A DNA stretch of 64,000 bases from Trametes villosa (lineage: Eukaryota; Basidiomycota; Agaricomycetes; Polyporales; Polyporaceae). Shown in pieces: positions 32,202 through 42,282 of the stretch. The stretch lies in assembly GCA_002964805.2 (NCBI GenBank), contig PUDQ02000001.1, positions 8,084,001-8,148,000 on the forward strand, read 5' to 3'. Position 1 is the stretch's first letter; the number at the start of each line of letters is the position of its first letter. The translations under genes were made by a program, and so were the position numbers. The notes beneath the pieces were generated by a model. The model ran no database searches and was not told where the DNA came from. It saw only the letters and a program-made list of their open reading frames with translations.

Positions 32202-34161
32202 CGTTAACGTTGCTGTATTGCGAAAGTTCAGAGATCGGAGTGCGATGGTGAGACAGACTAAGGTGCTGCGTGCGCGAGAGCCTCGGGTGGAAGGTAAAGT
32301 AGCCTGGATGGGTGCGAGATAAGCAGCGCCGCTGCTGCAGTGGCCTCGACGGAGTCATCGCAGCCGCCATCGATATCCAGCTGCAGTCACGACCTCGCCC
32401 TGCGCCTCATTCCTCCTGCCACCGCGATACGCCCGTGTATTCGTGTGTCCGTATCCTGGCCGATAAGTGGGTCTGGCGTTTGTTCTGTCCGGGAGACATA
32501 CTTGCGGTATGATCAGGTGGGAGCATGGTGGCAAAGGATAGCCCGATGACCCCACTAGCGGCCCTCCCGACATCCCGGCCCTCAAGCAAGCTTCTGCGCT
32601 GAAGGTTTGGGCCCTCTGTACTAGGGTGATGACACAAACTCAAACACCACAAACTCGCCACAAACCACTGCCATCGGCCAGGCGACCGCGGTACAGCGTG
32701 GTACGTATCACGCGCCTTGCGATTGGCAGATGGAAACGAAGGAAGGCGGCGCCTTGGGGATCTGCACAACCAGGTGCGCAACGTGTACCTCTCGACGGTC
32801 CTCGGACTCCCCGGAGACGCAAGATGCGTTTTGACGCGTTGGCGAGTCGACGAAGATCGAAAACGGTGCTAAGTTGCCAACGACGCTGAGACTGGCCACG
32901 CAGCAGCAAGTCGATACCACCGTCAGCCCGCTTACGCACCTATTCAAGGGTCGTCGACGGCCCCCTGCAATGCCGGCGGAAGCAGCTGAGCCTGGTGCGA
33001 GTCGCGGAGATCTCGCGACGGCCATGAAGATTTTGCCATCCGAACTCTTCTTCGTGCGTGCTGCTCACGTCGCTTTTGCCGCCTGAGTCTATCAGAGCTG
33101 GCGCGCTTTCGCAAAACGGCCGGTATTCCCGCTCTCCAGCTCTCGTTTCAACCCGTCTTCCACTCCCCGAAGGCCCTCAGCTTGCGGTTTATGAACACTT
33201 CTGCGTGCGCGAATCGCGACGCCGAAGCGGGTCATCGATGCTCAGACGCCTTGACCCTCGCAACGTGCCCGCGTCCTCCGCGAACCCGTGCAGTCGGACG
33301 AGGACCCATCCTGACCGATCCCGTTCGTCTGTCGCCAGCCAGGTCCCGGCATTCACAGCATCGGGAGCCGGTGGGGTTGGGAGATCTCATCGTGATGGCG
33401 GCTAGGGCCGTCTGAAATCGTGCCTCCCCGAGAGGCCGCAGCAGGCTGTTCCTCCTTCCCGCCAAGGTATCATGCAGCCCGCTGTGGTCTGGCCAACAGC
33501 GTGTCCACCGTCCCCGGCGCCTCGTCTCGGTGGCGACGACTGAGACAGAGCCGTTCCCGCCTCGGCGCAATTCTACCACCATCTCTGGAAAAACGTGGAG
33601 CACCTGATGGGCCTCTTAGCTTGCAGATTTCGCACCCTCGAAGTTCCTAGTGACATATTCGACGCTAGACGAGCCGGCATCCCCGATTATGTCCGCCAGC
33701 CTTCTGCTGTGACCTGTCTGGGGAGCTCTGGCGCAGCGGAGTGTGCAGCGAAGACGGTGTGCCGACGCGGGGCGCCCTTGCGCGCACTCCGCGACGCACT
33801 AAGAAGCTGGGCGGCGTAGCACGTTGCGCAATTTGACGGAGTGCATCCGCGAATTCGACCGCGGGCGTCTGCGTGCAGGTGAGTGGGAAGGCTCATCTTC
33901 ATTGATGGTCTGGCGGTTGATAGATCCCCCTCCAGGCGGCTTGGAGACACATTCCCTTTCGAGGAAGACGGGCTAAGCATGGTTTGCTATCGGCCATGGC
34001 GAGAACCAACGCCCCGCTTCGCTAGGTGATCAGTGTGGACCGGCTCCGGTCTGAACTCTGCGTACGTTCCTGAGCGCAGTTATTTAACGCTCCTCCACAG
34101 CGGGGACGCGCCCCATCCTCCCCCTCCCCCTCCCTCCCTCCCCTCCCTCCGCTTGTATACT
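32202..34161. other. long divergent spacer between SDR and P450
   Basis: 1.96 kb with no open frame that resembles a protein or can be spliced sensibly. The right end carries a TATTTAA element (34080-34087) and a strong C/T tract (34109-34152) just before the P450 ATG, a plausible core promoter. Confidence 0.5.
34080..34087 (+). promoter_or_regulatory. TATA-like element of the first P450
   Basis: TTATTTAA about 75 bp before the ATG at 34162, followed by a pyrimidine tract. Confidence 0.45.
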
Positions 34162-36234
34162 ATGGCCTACACGCCTACCCTTCTCGACGCCGCCGCCATC
34201 CTGGTGGCGGTCATTCTTTTGAACCGCCTCTTCTCGAAGAAGCGGCAGGGCCCCCTCCCGCCCGGCCCCAAGGGCCTCCCGCTCGTGGGCAACATGTTGG
34301 ACATGCCCGCCAGCCACGAGTGGCGGACGTTCGCCCAGTGGGGCGAGCGCTGGGGTGAGTTCTTCGCTGCGCTACGCCCGATGATGCGCGGACGCGTTCT
34401 GACGCCTTCCATTCCCATGCGATAGGCGACATCGTCTCGGTATCCTTCCTCGGCCAGCCGTATGTCATCCTGAACTCGGCGAAGCACGCGGTGGACATGC
34501 TCGAGAAGAAGAGCTCGATCTACTCGTCGCGCCCGATCATCCCGGTCGGCGGCGAGCTCGTTGGCTGGAACCGCACGCTCGCGCTCCTCCCCTACGGCAA
34601 CAAGTTCCGCGAGTACCGCCGCCTCATTTTCCAGCTGATCGGCAGCAAGAAGAACATGGAGCGCTTCATGCCGCTCGTCGAGGACAAGACGCGGAACTTC
34701 ATCACCGAGCTGTACCAGGAGCCCACCGACCTGCTCAAGCACGTCCGGAAGTGAGCTTGTGCGATAGATCTTCGCGGGTCGCCTGACCGACTAATTGCGT
34801 CACACTCAATAGGTCGGCCGGTGCGATCATCCTGATGATGTCCCACGGCTACGAGGTTGCGGCCGAGAACGATCCTTTTGTAGCTACCGTCGACGAGGCT
34901 ATGGAGCAGTTCGCTATCTGCACGTCTCCCGCGGCTTTCCTGGCCAACATCTTCCCGGCTCGTGAGTGAACTCCGCCCCGGCATGTCGTAAGGGCTTCAC
35001 TCACACTCGAACAGTCGCCCACATCCCTGCCTGGGTCCCCGGCGCTGGCTTCAGGAAGATTGCTGCTTCATGGCGCCAGACCCTCGACGAGATGTGCGAC
35101 AAGCCCCATGACTTCGTCAAGCAGCGCATGGTACGTTTTGAATGACTGGAAGACACGTGTAGCGCCCATCTAACCGCTGCACGGATAGGCCAACGGCACG
35201 GACATCCCGAACTTCACGTCCAACAACCTCGAGGGCGACATCACCCCCGAGCGTGAGGAGCTCGTCAAGAACGCGGCCTCGTCGCTCTACGCTGGTGGCG
35301 CTGACACGGTACGTACTGCACAGCCGCCATGCCGCGCTTATACTCATCGCGGGAGCGCAGACCGTCTCGGCGATCAACACGTTCTACCTCGCCATGACCC
35401 TGCACCCCGAGGTCCAGAAGAAGGCACAGGCAGAGATCGAGGCTGTTATTGGCACCGATCGCCTGCCCACCGCCGAGGACCGTGACAACCTGCCTTACGT
35501 GAACGCGGTCTTCCTCGAGGTCCTCCGCTGGAACAACGTAGCTCCTCTGGGTATGCATCCTCCTGCTAATGCGGTGCCGTAAACGTGTTGACATTATGCC
35601 CGATAGCCATCCCCCACCGCGTCATCGAGGACGACTTCCATGCCGGCTACTTCATCCCCAAGGACACCATCGTCATCGCCAACGTCTGGTACGTCCGCCT
35701 GCCCGGCCCCGCGTCCGAGTAGGCCCTAACGCGCGCGCCGCACCTGACAGGCGCATGCTCCACGACCCCGAGACGTACCCCGAGCCGATGGCGTTCAACC
35801 CCGAGCGGTTCGTCGCCGCGCCCGGCAAGGAGGCGGAAACCGACCCCCGCGGCATGGTCTTCGGCTTCGGTCGCCGGTACGTGTCGATGCGCGCCCCAGT
35901 GTGCGCCACGCGGGAGGCTAATGGATGTGTCTTCGCAGCATCTGCCCGGGTCTCCAGCTCGCGGACGCGTCCGTGTTCTTGGCGGTCGCGATGTCCCTCG
36001 CGGTGTTCAAGATCGAGAAGGCGGTCGAGAACGGCCAGGTCGTCGAGCCCTCCACGGAGTACACCGCCGGCACGGTCAGGTAGGTATCTTCACATACCGT
36101 GCACGCGGCGCAGCGCTCACCGGTCGTGTTCTTTCCTCTCAGCCACCCGCCCCCTTACAAGTGTGAGATCAAGCCCCGGTCCGCAAAGGCCGAGGCTCTC
36201 CTGCAGTCCCTCATTGAGCACAGGAGCGACTAAA
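34162..36234 (+). CDS. cytochrome P450 monooxygenase, copy 1
   Basis: Membrane-anchored ER P450. N-terminal anchor AAAILVAVILLNRLF, then the proline hinge GPLPPGPKGLPLVGN. Exon 1 ends at the conserved RWG|D junction (donor GTGAGT). Further motifs are RTLALLPYGNKFREYRRLI (C-helix), SLYAGGADTTVSAI (I-helix A/G-G-x-D-T-T), FLEVLRW (ExxR), NPERF, and the haem loop FGFGRRICPG with an intron between RR and ICPG. It ends LIEHRSD at TAA 36232-36234. About 510 residues with all P450 signatures, spread over about ten exons. It resembles basidiomycete P450s of the O-methylsterigmatocystin-oxidoreductase-like (CYP64-type) group; exact family and substrate cannot be set here. Tandem with a second related P450 and close to an SDR and an FAD oxidase. 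Confidence 0.93.
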
Positions 36235-38017
36235 ATCGCGTTCCTCTCTGTCTCTGAGTCTCTCTATCCATCCTCCATCTCTCCCATCTCTCCCATATCT
36301 TTGTCTCCCACCATCTATCGGGCTTTCTTGGTTCCCGTTCGGCGCATACTCTAGGGGCGTGGCACCCGCGCCGCAGTTTTACATAGACCCACTCCCTCCC
36401 GTCACACGGACAGTCGTTCCTTACAGCTTTACGGCCCGCCACCGTCGCATCTGGCGCGCTGTGTATAAAGAATGCGATAATGGCCCGGCGAGCACCGGGC
36501 ACCAACAAATGAAACACATTCAACCGCAGTAGCGCGAGTGGGATTTAGACGGAACGAACGATGCATTGCCCAATGCCCGTGTCCAGCACTGTGCGATGGG
36601 ATCACGGTGAGCCTTTCGACTCCGATTCTTCGCATCGCGGGAGATCGCTCTGCGTTGTGCGAGGTACCGGCGTAGGATGGGGAACCGTGGCAGCGATGCT
36701 GCCCCCAAGCCCAGCAGAGGCCGAAGAGTGCTCCCGCGAGGCGACGCGACCCATGGCACCCGCTCGGGGCCGTAGAGGAGGTCGTGTGGCGTACCGCCAC
36801 AGGGTCGGGTACGGGTGCGCGCTTCACGCGTCCAGTTCCAAGTTTGGGAATCGTCTCTTGCGCTCTCACTCCCATCTGCATTTTGGAATGTCAACTAGGG
36901 CAGGTATTTTACGCATGGCGGTTATTATGCAGGATTCGTCTGCTCCCGGGCATCCCGGGCGGCCGTCTGTTCTGCCTGTTCTGCCACAGACGCTCCTCGG
37001 ATCTGATTTTGCAGGTGCCACCGCCGTTTTCAAGTGATAGGTCACTCGCGCCACGGCTAGCCTGTACTCACTATCAATAATCAATAATCAGTCAAGTGTA
37101 TACCAGTGGCATGGGGTGAGCCACGAGGTTCGCCATGGTGGTGGAGGTGAGTGTCGACACAGGGTTCAATCGCGCCCAGGCACTCGCTCATCCGCGCCTC
37201 GCCGTGCAGTTCGTAAGGTGTAGGTTTGCTCGCCTTATGTAACTAAAGCTCGCGCCGAAACTCTCTCTGGTCCTCGTGAGTGGGTCACGTCAAGGCTTCG
37301 AACCCAAGCTGGCCGCTCGGTAGTCTGAGCCTCTTGAGGCATGGGCGTGCGTCTCGAAGGCGGGCCCCGGTACCGCTCCCGGCCTCCTTCTGCAGCGCCC
37401 ATTAGCCAGACTATCATAGGCTGAAGAAGCATGAATGCTAAAGTACAGCGTTCAAGGCATAATATTCGGAAGCCGGAAACGCTTCACTTGCTCAGGGTGC
37501 AGCGCCAGAAGAACGCTACACAAACGGCGCTGTAAGTCCCCAGCCTAAGTGGCACTTCGACAGCCGCGTCGGTCTATTCTCGATAAGGCGAGTTTTCATA
37601 TCCAGAGCGCACACGCACAGGGGTCGAAGGCGTCTGACAAACACTTCCAGCCATGAGATGCCTCCACTCGGCCGCACGGGATCCCGTAGAGCCCGCATGT
37701 CAAGCCGGCGCGCGGTGGAATGGATGTCAAGTGGCCACGTTTCCTCTGCAGCCTCGCAGAAGCGCGGGCTCTTGCTATATTGCACCGTCAGATCCCACAA
37801 TCTGCGCGACCCTGTGGCACTCTGGTGCCGAGGGGCGCGCGATGGCTGCTCTGCACGTCCGTCCGCTTCGGCGTTGGTCCACAAGCACCATCGATCGCCG
37901 CATCGCGGATAAAAGCTCTGTTCTGAGGGCTGCGTTCTCCAGATGCGCCTCTAGTCCATGTCTCTCTGCAACGCCCCCCGGAGCGTACACACCTTCCTTC
38001 GTTTCCCAAATCTCACA
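36235..38017. other. spacer between the two P450 genes
   Basis: 1.78 kb. Starts with a CT-rich 3' UTR (36237-36300). No P450 remnant, transposon feature or other gene was found by eye. Confidence 0.45.
37908..37915 (+). promoter_or_regulatory. TATA-like element of the second P450
   Basis: GATAAAAG about 105 bp before the ATG at 38018. Confidence 0.35.
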
Positions 38018-40134
38018 ATGTTCGCCATCACGTCGGTCCTGCTCATCCTCCTCGCTGCAATAGTAATTGCACGCCGCCGTTCTCGCCAAAGGTGCCTCGG
38101 CCCTCTACCACCCGGGCCGAGAGGTTGGCCTCTCATCGGCAACCTCCTCGAGATGCCCACCTCATATCACTGGATCACGTTCTCCGACTGGGGCCAACGC
38201 TGGGGTGAGTTCTGATCTCCACCTACCACTGCCGCCGCCGCTCACAACTCTCGCCGCCCCTGGCAGGTGACGTCGTGTCAGTGACGCTCCTCGGACAGCC
38301 CATGGTCATCCTCAACTCTCCCCAGGCGGCGCTCGACATCTTGGAGAAGAGGAGCGCAATCACGTCGGATCGCGCTTCACTCCCGGTCGCGGGCGACATG
38401 ATCGGCTGGGCGCGTGCGATGGTGCTCGCCCCATACGGCGACCGCCTGCGGGAGATGCGCAAGATGTTCGCTCAGGTCCTCGCGAGCCGGAAGCGGTTCG
38501 AGCGCTTCCACGCGCTCGTCGAGGGCGAGACGCAGCACTTCCTCCTCGGGCTGCGGAACCGGTCAGATTCACTCGTCAAAGATCTCTATCGGTGCGGCCC
38601 ATCGTCAGCCCCCCTGCGACGATGCAATCTGACCGCGTTTGGCAGGCTGGCCGGCTCTGGCATGGTCACCATTGCGTATGGCTACAGCGTCCGAGGCGAT
38701 GACGATCACTACATCCAGCTCGTCGACAAGGCCATGCAGGATTTCACGGAAGCCTCAGCGCCTGGTGCCTACCTCGCCGACATTTTCCCCTTCTGTGAGT
38801 CAAATACCCCTCCTACGTCTCAGGGCTCTGCCAATCCTGATTTGGGCGTAGTGTGTCGTATTCCCTCCTGGGTTCCTGGATCCCAATGGAAGGCGCGGGT
38901 GGCCGAGCAGAGCCAGACCTTCGAGAGGATGGCCTCCATTCCCTTCGACTGGGTGAAGGGGCAGATGGTGTGCACGATCATTGCGCACGCATTACCGGTC
39001 AATACTGACAGATCTGCACGTTAGAATGCCGGGACAGCTCTTCCCAGCCTCGCCTCCGCGCTGCTGGAGAGCAGTGACGGCCCTGAGAAAGAAGAGCTCA
39101 TCAAGATGGCTTCCGCTTCCCTGTATGCAGGTGCGCAGACTCCGCTGCTAATGACTGTCTTTACACATACTGAGCGCGCTCCATGCAGGTGGCGCGGACA
39201 CCGTACGTGTGTCTTGTGCGACGAGATGGCGCGGATTCTCCGAGCTGACGTTGCGCTACAGACTGTCGCCGCCATGACCTCTTTCTTCCTGGCCATGTCC
39301 TGCTTCCCCGAGGCGCAGCGCAAGGCGCAGGCAGAGATTGACGCGGTGATCGGCAACAACCGCCTGCCCACCCTCAAGGACAGAGACGCGCTCCCCTACC
39401 TGAACGCGCTTATCCTCGAGGTTCTGCGGTGGATCCCTGTGGCACCCATGGGTGAGCGCAAGCCGATCTGCACTGATGCGGCGTCCTCTGACGCAGCCGC
39501 TCGGCCAGGGTTCCCTCACCGGCTCTCCGAAGACGACTTCTATGGAGGCTACTTTCTCCCGAAGGGCACCCTGATTGTTGCGAACGTATGGTGCGTCCCT
39601 CGCACTTCGTCCAAGGCACCTCCGACGGCCCAACGCTGATCCTGACTCCAGGCAGTTCCTACACGACCCACATACGTACGCGGATCCGATGGCCTTCAAC
39701 CCGGACCGGTTTATCCGCACCGACGCAAAGGAGGCCGAACGAGATCCGCGGGATTTCTGCTTCGGCTTCGGGAGGAGGTGGGGACGCCGCTGCTTCGCGC
39801 CGTGACCGGACCTGACAGGCCGCTCTGATGCTCGCAGGAGATGCCCGGGGATCGTCTTCGCAGAGGAGTCCCTGTTCGCGCTGTGCGCGATGGTCCTCGC
39901 GGTGTACGACGTCTCGAAGGCGAGCGAGAATGGGATGATTGTCGAGCCGCTGATGGAGGGCACGGGCTCCATTATCAGGTAAATGCTCCGTGCTTGTGTC
40001 GCGCGGCGACGTCGTGGCTGACGGCGCGTGCACGTAGCCATCCGGCACCATTCAAGTGTGCGGTGACGCCGAGGTCGGACAAGGCGCGAGCCCTGCTGGA
40101 TGCCGTTGCCGAGGCGAGACGCACGTCGCCCTAA
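38018..40134 (+). CDS. cytochrome P450 monooxygenase, copy 2
   Basis: Paralogue of the P450 at 34162, sharing most intron positions and the same layout: anchor SVLLILLAAIVIARRR, hinge GPLPPGPRGWPLIGNLLEMP, RWG|D junction, VLAPYGDRLREMRKMF, I-helix SLYAGGADTTVAAM, LILEVLRW, NPDRF, and haem loop FGFGRRRCPG. One difference stands out: the I-helix GGADT is encoded by an isolated 14-nt exon (39189-39202) flanked by GTGCGC...TGCAG and GTACGT...CTACAG introns. In copy 1 the same codons are continuous with the preceding exon. A short insertion (AARPGF) precedes PHRLSEDDF. It ends in RRTSP at TAA 40132-40134. No stop or missing catalytic residue was seen, so it is probably functional. Confidence 0.9.
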
Positions 40135-40572
40135 CCAGCGCAGCATGCATCTTCCGGTTCGATTCGGACTATTCTTCAGCCCTGGCTTGTGTGTATTTGG
40201 AAATTCTTTGTAGCCTAGCGTGCGCGGTGTACGATGTGTAGGAATACGTGTAACATGAATACCCACCTCTGTTGTGACCCAAGCAGGCCCGAAGGAGTGC
40301 AATCGCGTTAGAGCCGCGCTGAGTGATGCTGCGCTATGCCGTCCTATACCGCCGCTGGACACTCTGACAGGATAATCTAGTCACTGCGATCTGCCATCGG
40401 GCGCAGCTACCACCGTCCATCATGAGCAAAACGTTCGGCCAGCTGCGAGTATTTACACGTTCCGATGCAATGGCAATTTCAGGATAGCAACAGCCCAAAC
40501 AGCATATTATATTAGCAGTAGACTATACACACACGACGCCAAAATCCCTGAAATGATTCTGCAAGAAGACGT
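40135..40572. other. intergenic, convergent 3' ends
   Basis: Between P450 copy 2 and the minus-strand PA-domain-like gene. AT-rich around 40500-40550, with no gene seen. Confidence 0.45.
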
Positions 40573-41675
40573 TTAGCGCGGCGCTTCCGGGGTCATACGG
40601 GAGCTCACTGACAATGAAGAAGACTGGGCAAAATGTGCTCCCGAGTTTGGCGTGCCCGAAGCAGTCGCGGAGGAAGCGTTCGAGCCGGTGACCGAAGCGC
40701 TGGCTCCGGACGTCGAGGTCTTGGATGGCCCACCGATGGCATACCCCGACGGGGCGCCAGAGATCGTCTCAGAGGGATCGACCGATGTGTCTGTAGAGCT
40801 GGCCGTGTCCAGGAGGGTATTGGCAATCAGGAAGGGGGACCCTGTCGGTCCGTTCGGGGTGATGACCTGGTCGTGGGCGGCGTCCAGCTTCGCCGCATCG
40901 AACGTGCCGTACTGAGCGGCGTCGATGTTCCCGAAGGTGCTGTTCAGGATTCTGCAATACTGTGCATGAGTAGAGAACTTTGAACCATGTCCTGTGCTAG
41001 TACCCACCGCATCATGTTTAGGGACGACATCGTGAAAATGTCGAGGCCGCGATCAAACTGCGAGAGGTCCTCAAGCGACTGTTCCATGTAGCATGTCTGA
41101 GAGTAGAGCGAGTAGAGGACCTTTCAAGCATGCTCCTATATCAGCAGCGACGCGGCACGCGTAGTGTAGGAACCTACGCCGGCGACTGCTCCAAGCTTCT
41201 CGGCACGAGCGAAAATGTTGTCTTGCGACGCATTGGTATCGGTGATGTTAGCGTCGCAGGACACAAATGCTACCCATGGTGTCTTCGCTGTCGTATAGAA
41301 TACCTGTCAGCGTCCTGATTCCCTTGTTGCACGTATGTTCTCTCACTTGACACGGTCGCTGTAGCGGCGACAGAGTCGTTGAAGTGAACGAATGCACCCT
41401 GTGAATAGATGAAAAATTACGTGTCTGTACGCAGTCGGGTTGCTCAGGCTGCTTACATGGTTCGCACCGGAATTCTGGTCACGCCGTAGAACGATCTGAG
41501 CATCCGTCTTGAAGAAGCTCTGGGGCGCCCAGTTGACCTGGAAAATGGCGTGCGCATCCGTGCCGGGGGTGATGGAGATGTTGCTGGGGTATGCCGGAAC
41601 AAAAGAGTGGACTGCTGTGATCAACAGCGGAATAACGAGGAGCAGAGCATGTCCCAACGAGCCGGAGGAGGCCAT
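40573..41675 (-). CDS. secreted PA-domain-like protein lacking a TM-RING tail
   Basis: Start chosen at ATG 41675 because it opens a signal peptide (MASSGSLGHALLLVIPLLIT AVHS). An upstream in-frame start at 41744 would bury it. Exons give FVPAYPSNISITPGTDAHAI FQVNWAPQSFF, QIVLRRDQNSGANH, GAFVHFNDSVAATATV and VFYTTAKTPWVAFVSCDANI. They continue SQDNIFARAEKLGAVAG, VLYSLYSQTCYMEQSLEDLS, SSLNMMR and ILNSTFGNIDAA. The pattern WVAFVSCD ... IFARAEKLGAVAGVLYS is that of a protease-associated (PA) domain in a lumenal ectodomain. In PA-TM-RING ubiquitin ligases a membrane helix and RING follow. Here the protein ends after a Ser/Thr/Ala-rich tail (SASVTGSNASSATASG, then TPEAPR) with no hydrophobic anchor. 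So it is either a genuinely secreted form or a truncated gene. The PA call is moderate; enzyme function is not implied. Confidence 0.62.
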
Positions 41676-42282
41676 GGCCGTGCTGCACGCGTCCGGAGTC
41701 GGGAGAAGGTGGAAGTAGAAACGCAAGCGGTGGCTATGCTGCACCTGAACGAGCGGCGTGGCGGAAGAGGGCGGAAGATGCCCCCGGACGGGGATCGATT
41801 TGACTCAGCACTCCCGCTCAGGCCAATCCAGACGGCCGCTTCGCCCACCATCCCGCCTGGCTGCGAGCTGCGAGCGGATCGTCTAGCTTGCGTACGTCCT
41901 CGGCAGACGCGCGGACGGACGGAGTGGTGCGAGGTTATGTCCTCCGAAGCGCGCCACTAACGCTAAAAGGTTTCCGCAGATGTTTCGCACCACTAAGCGC
42001 GCGTTTCCCATAGGAACCTCGGCCATGGGATGCGATGTGCGCAGACGTGGGATCGGCGGGTTTACGTCGACAATACACTCGGTATCCCCATTAGCCTGGG
42101 GCAAAATCTCCACACGCAACCTTTTCGACGCGCGTACCGGCGGCACCGTGGGGAGCTCCTACTACGGCTGACTGTCATCGATCGCAATGAACGGCGAGGC
42201 AGGTGGGCCACAGCTACACTGAACATGATATATAAAAGCTCAACGGGGCTCGTGTTCAGACACAGAACATCAACATTCACCA
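41676..42282. promoter_or_regulatory. divergent promoter region with TATA box
   Basis: 607 bp between the PA-like gene and the FAD oxidase gene. TATATAAAAG at 42228-42237, about 46 bp before the ATG at 42283, is a clear TATA box for the oxidase. Confidence 0.55.

Noticed and set aside
32202..34161. possible transposable element in the SDR-P450 spacer
   Set aside because: No terminal repeats, target duplications or transposase/RT motifs visible by eye.
36235..38017. possible third P450 or P450 fragment between the tandem copies
   Set aside because: No PPGP, ExxR, NPERF or haem-loop remnant found in any frame.
41676..41744. upstream in-frame start (MQHSHRLRF...) for the PA-like gene
   Set aside because: It would place 23 residues ahead of a good signal peptide; the ATG at 41675 is preferred.
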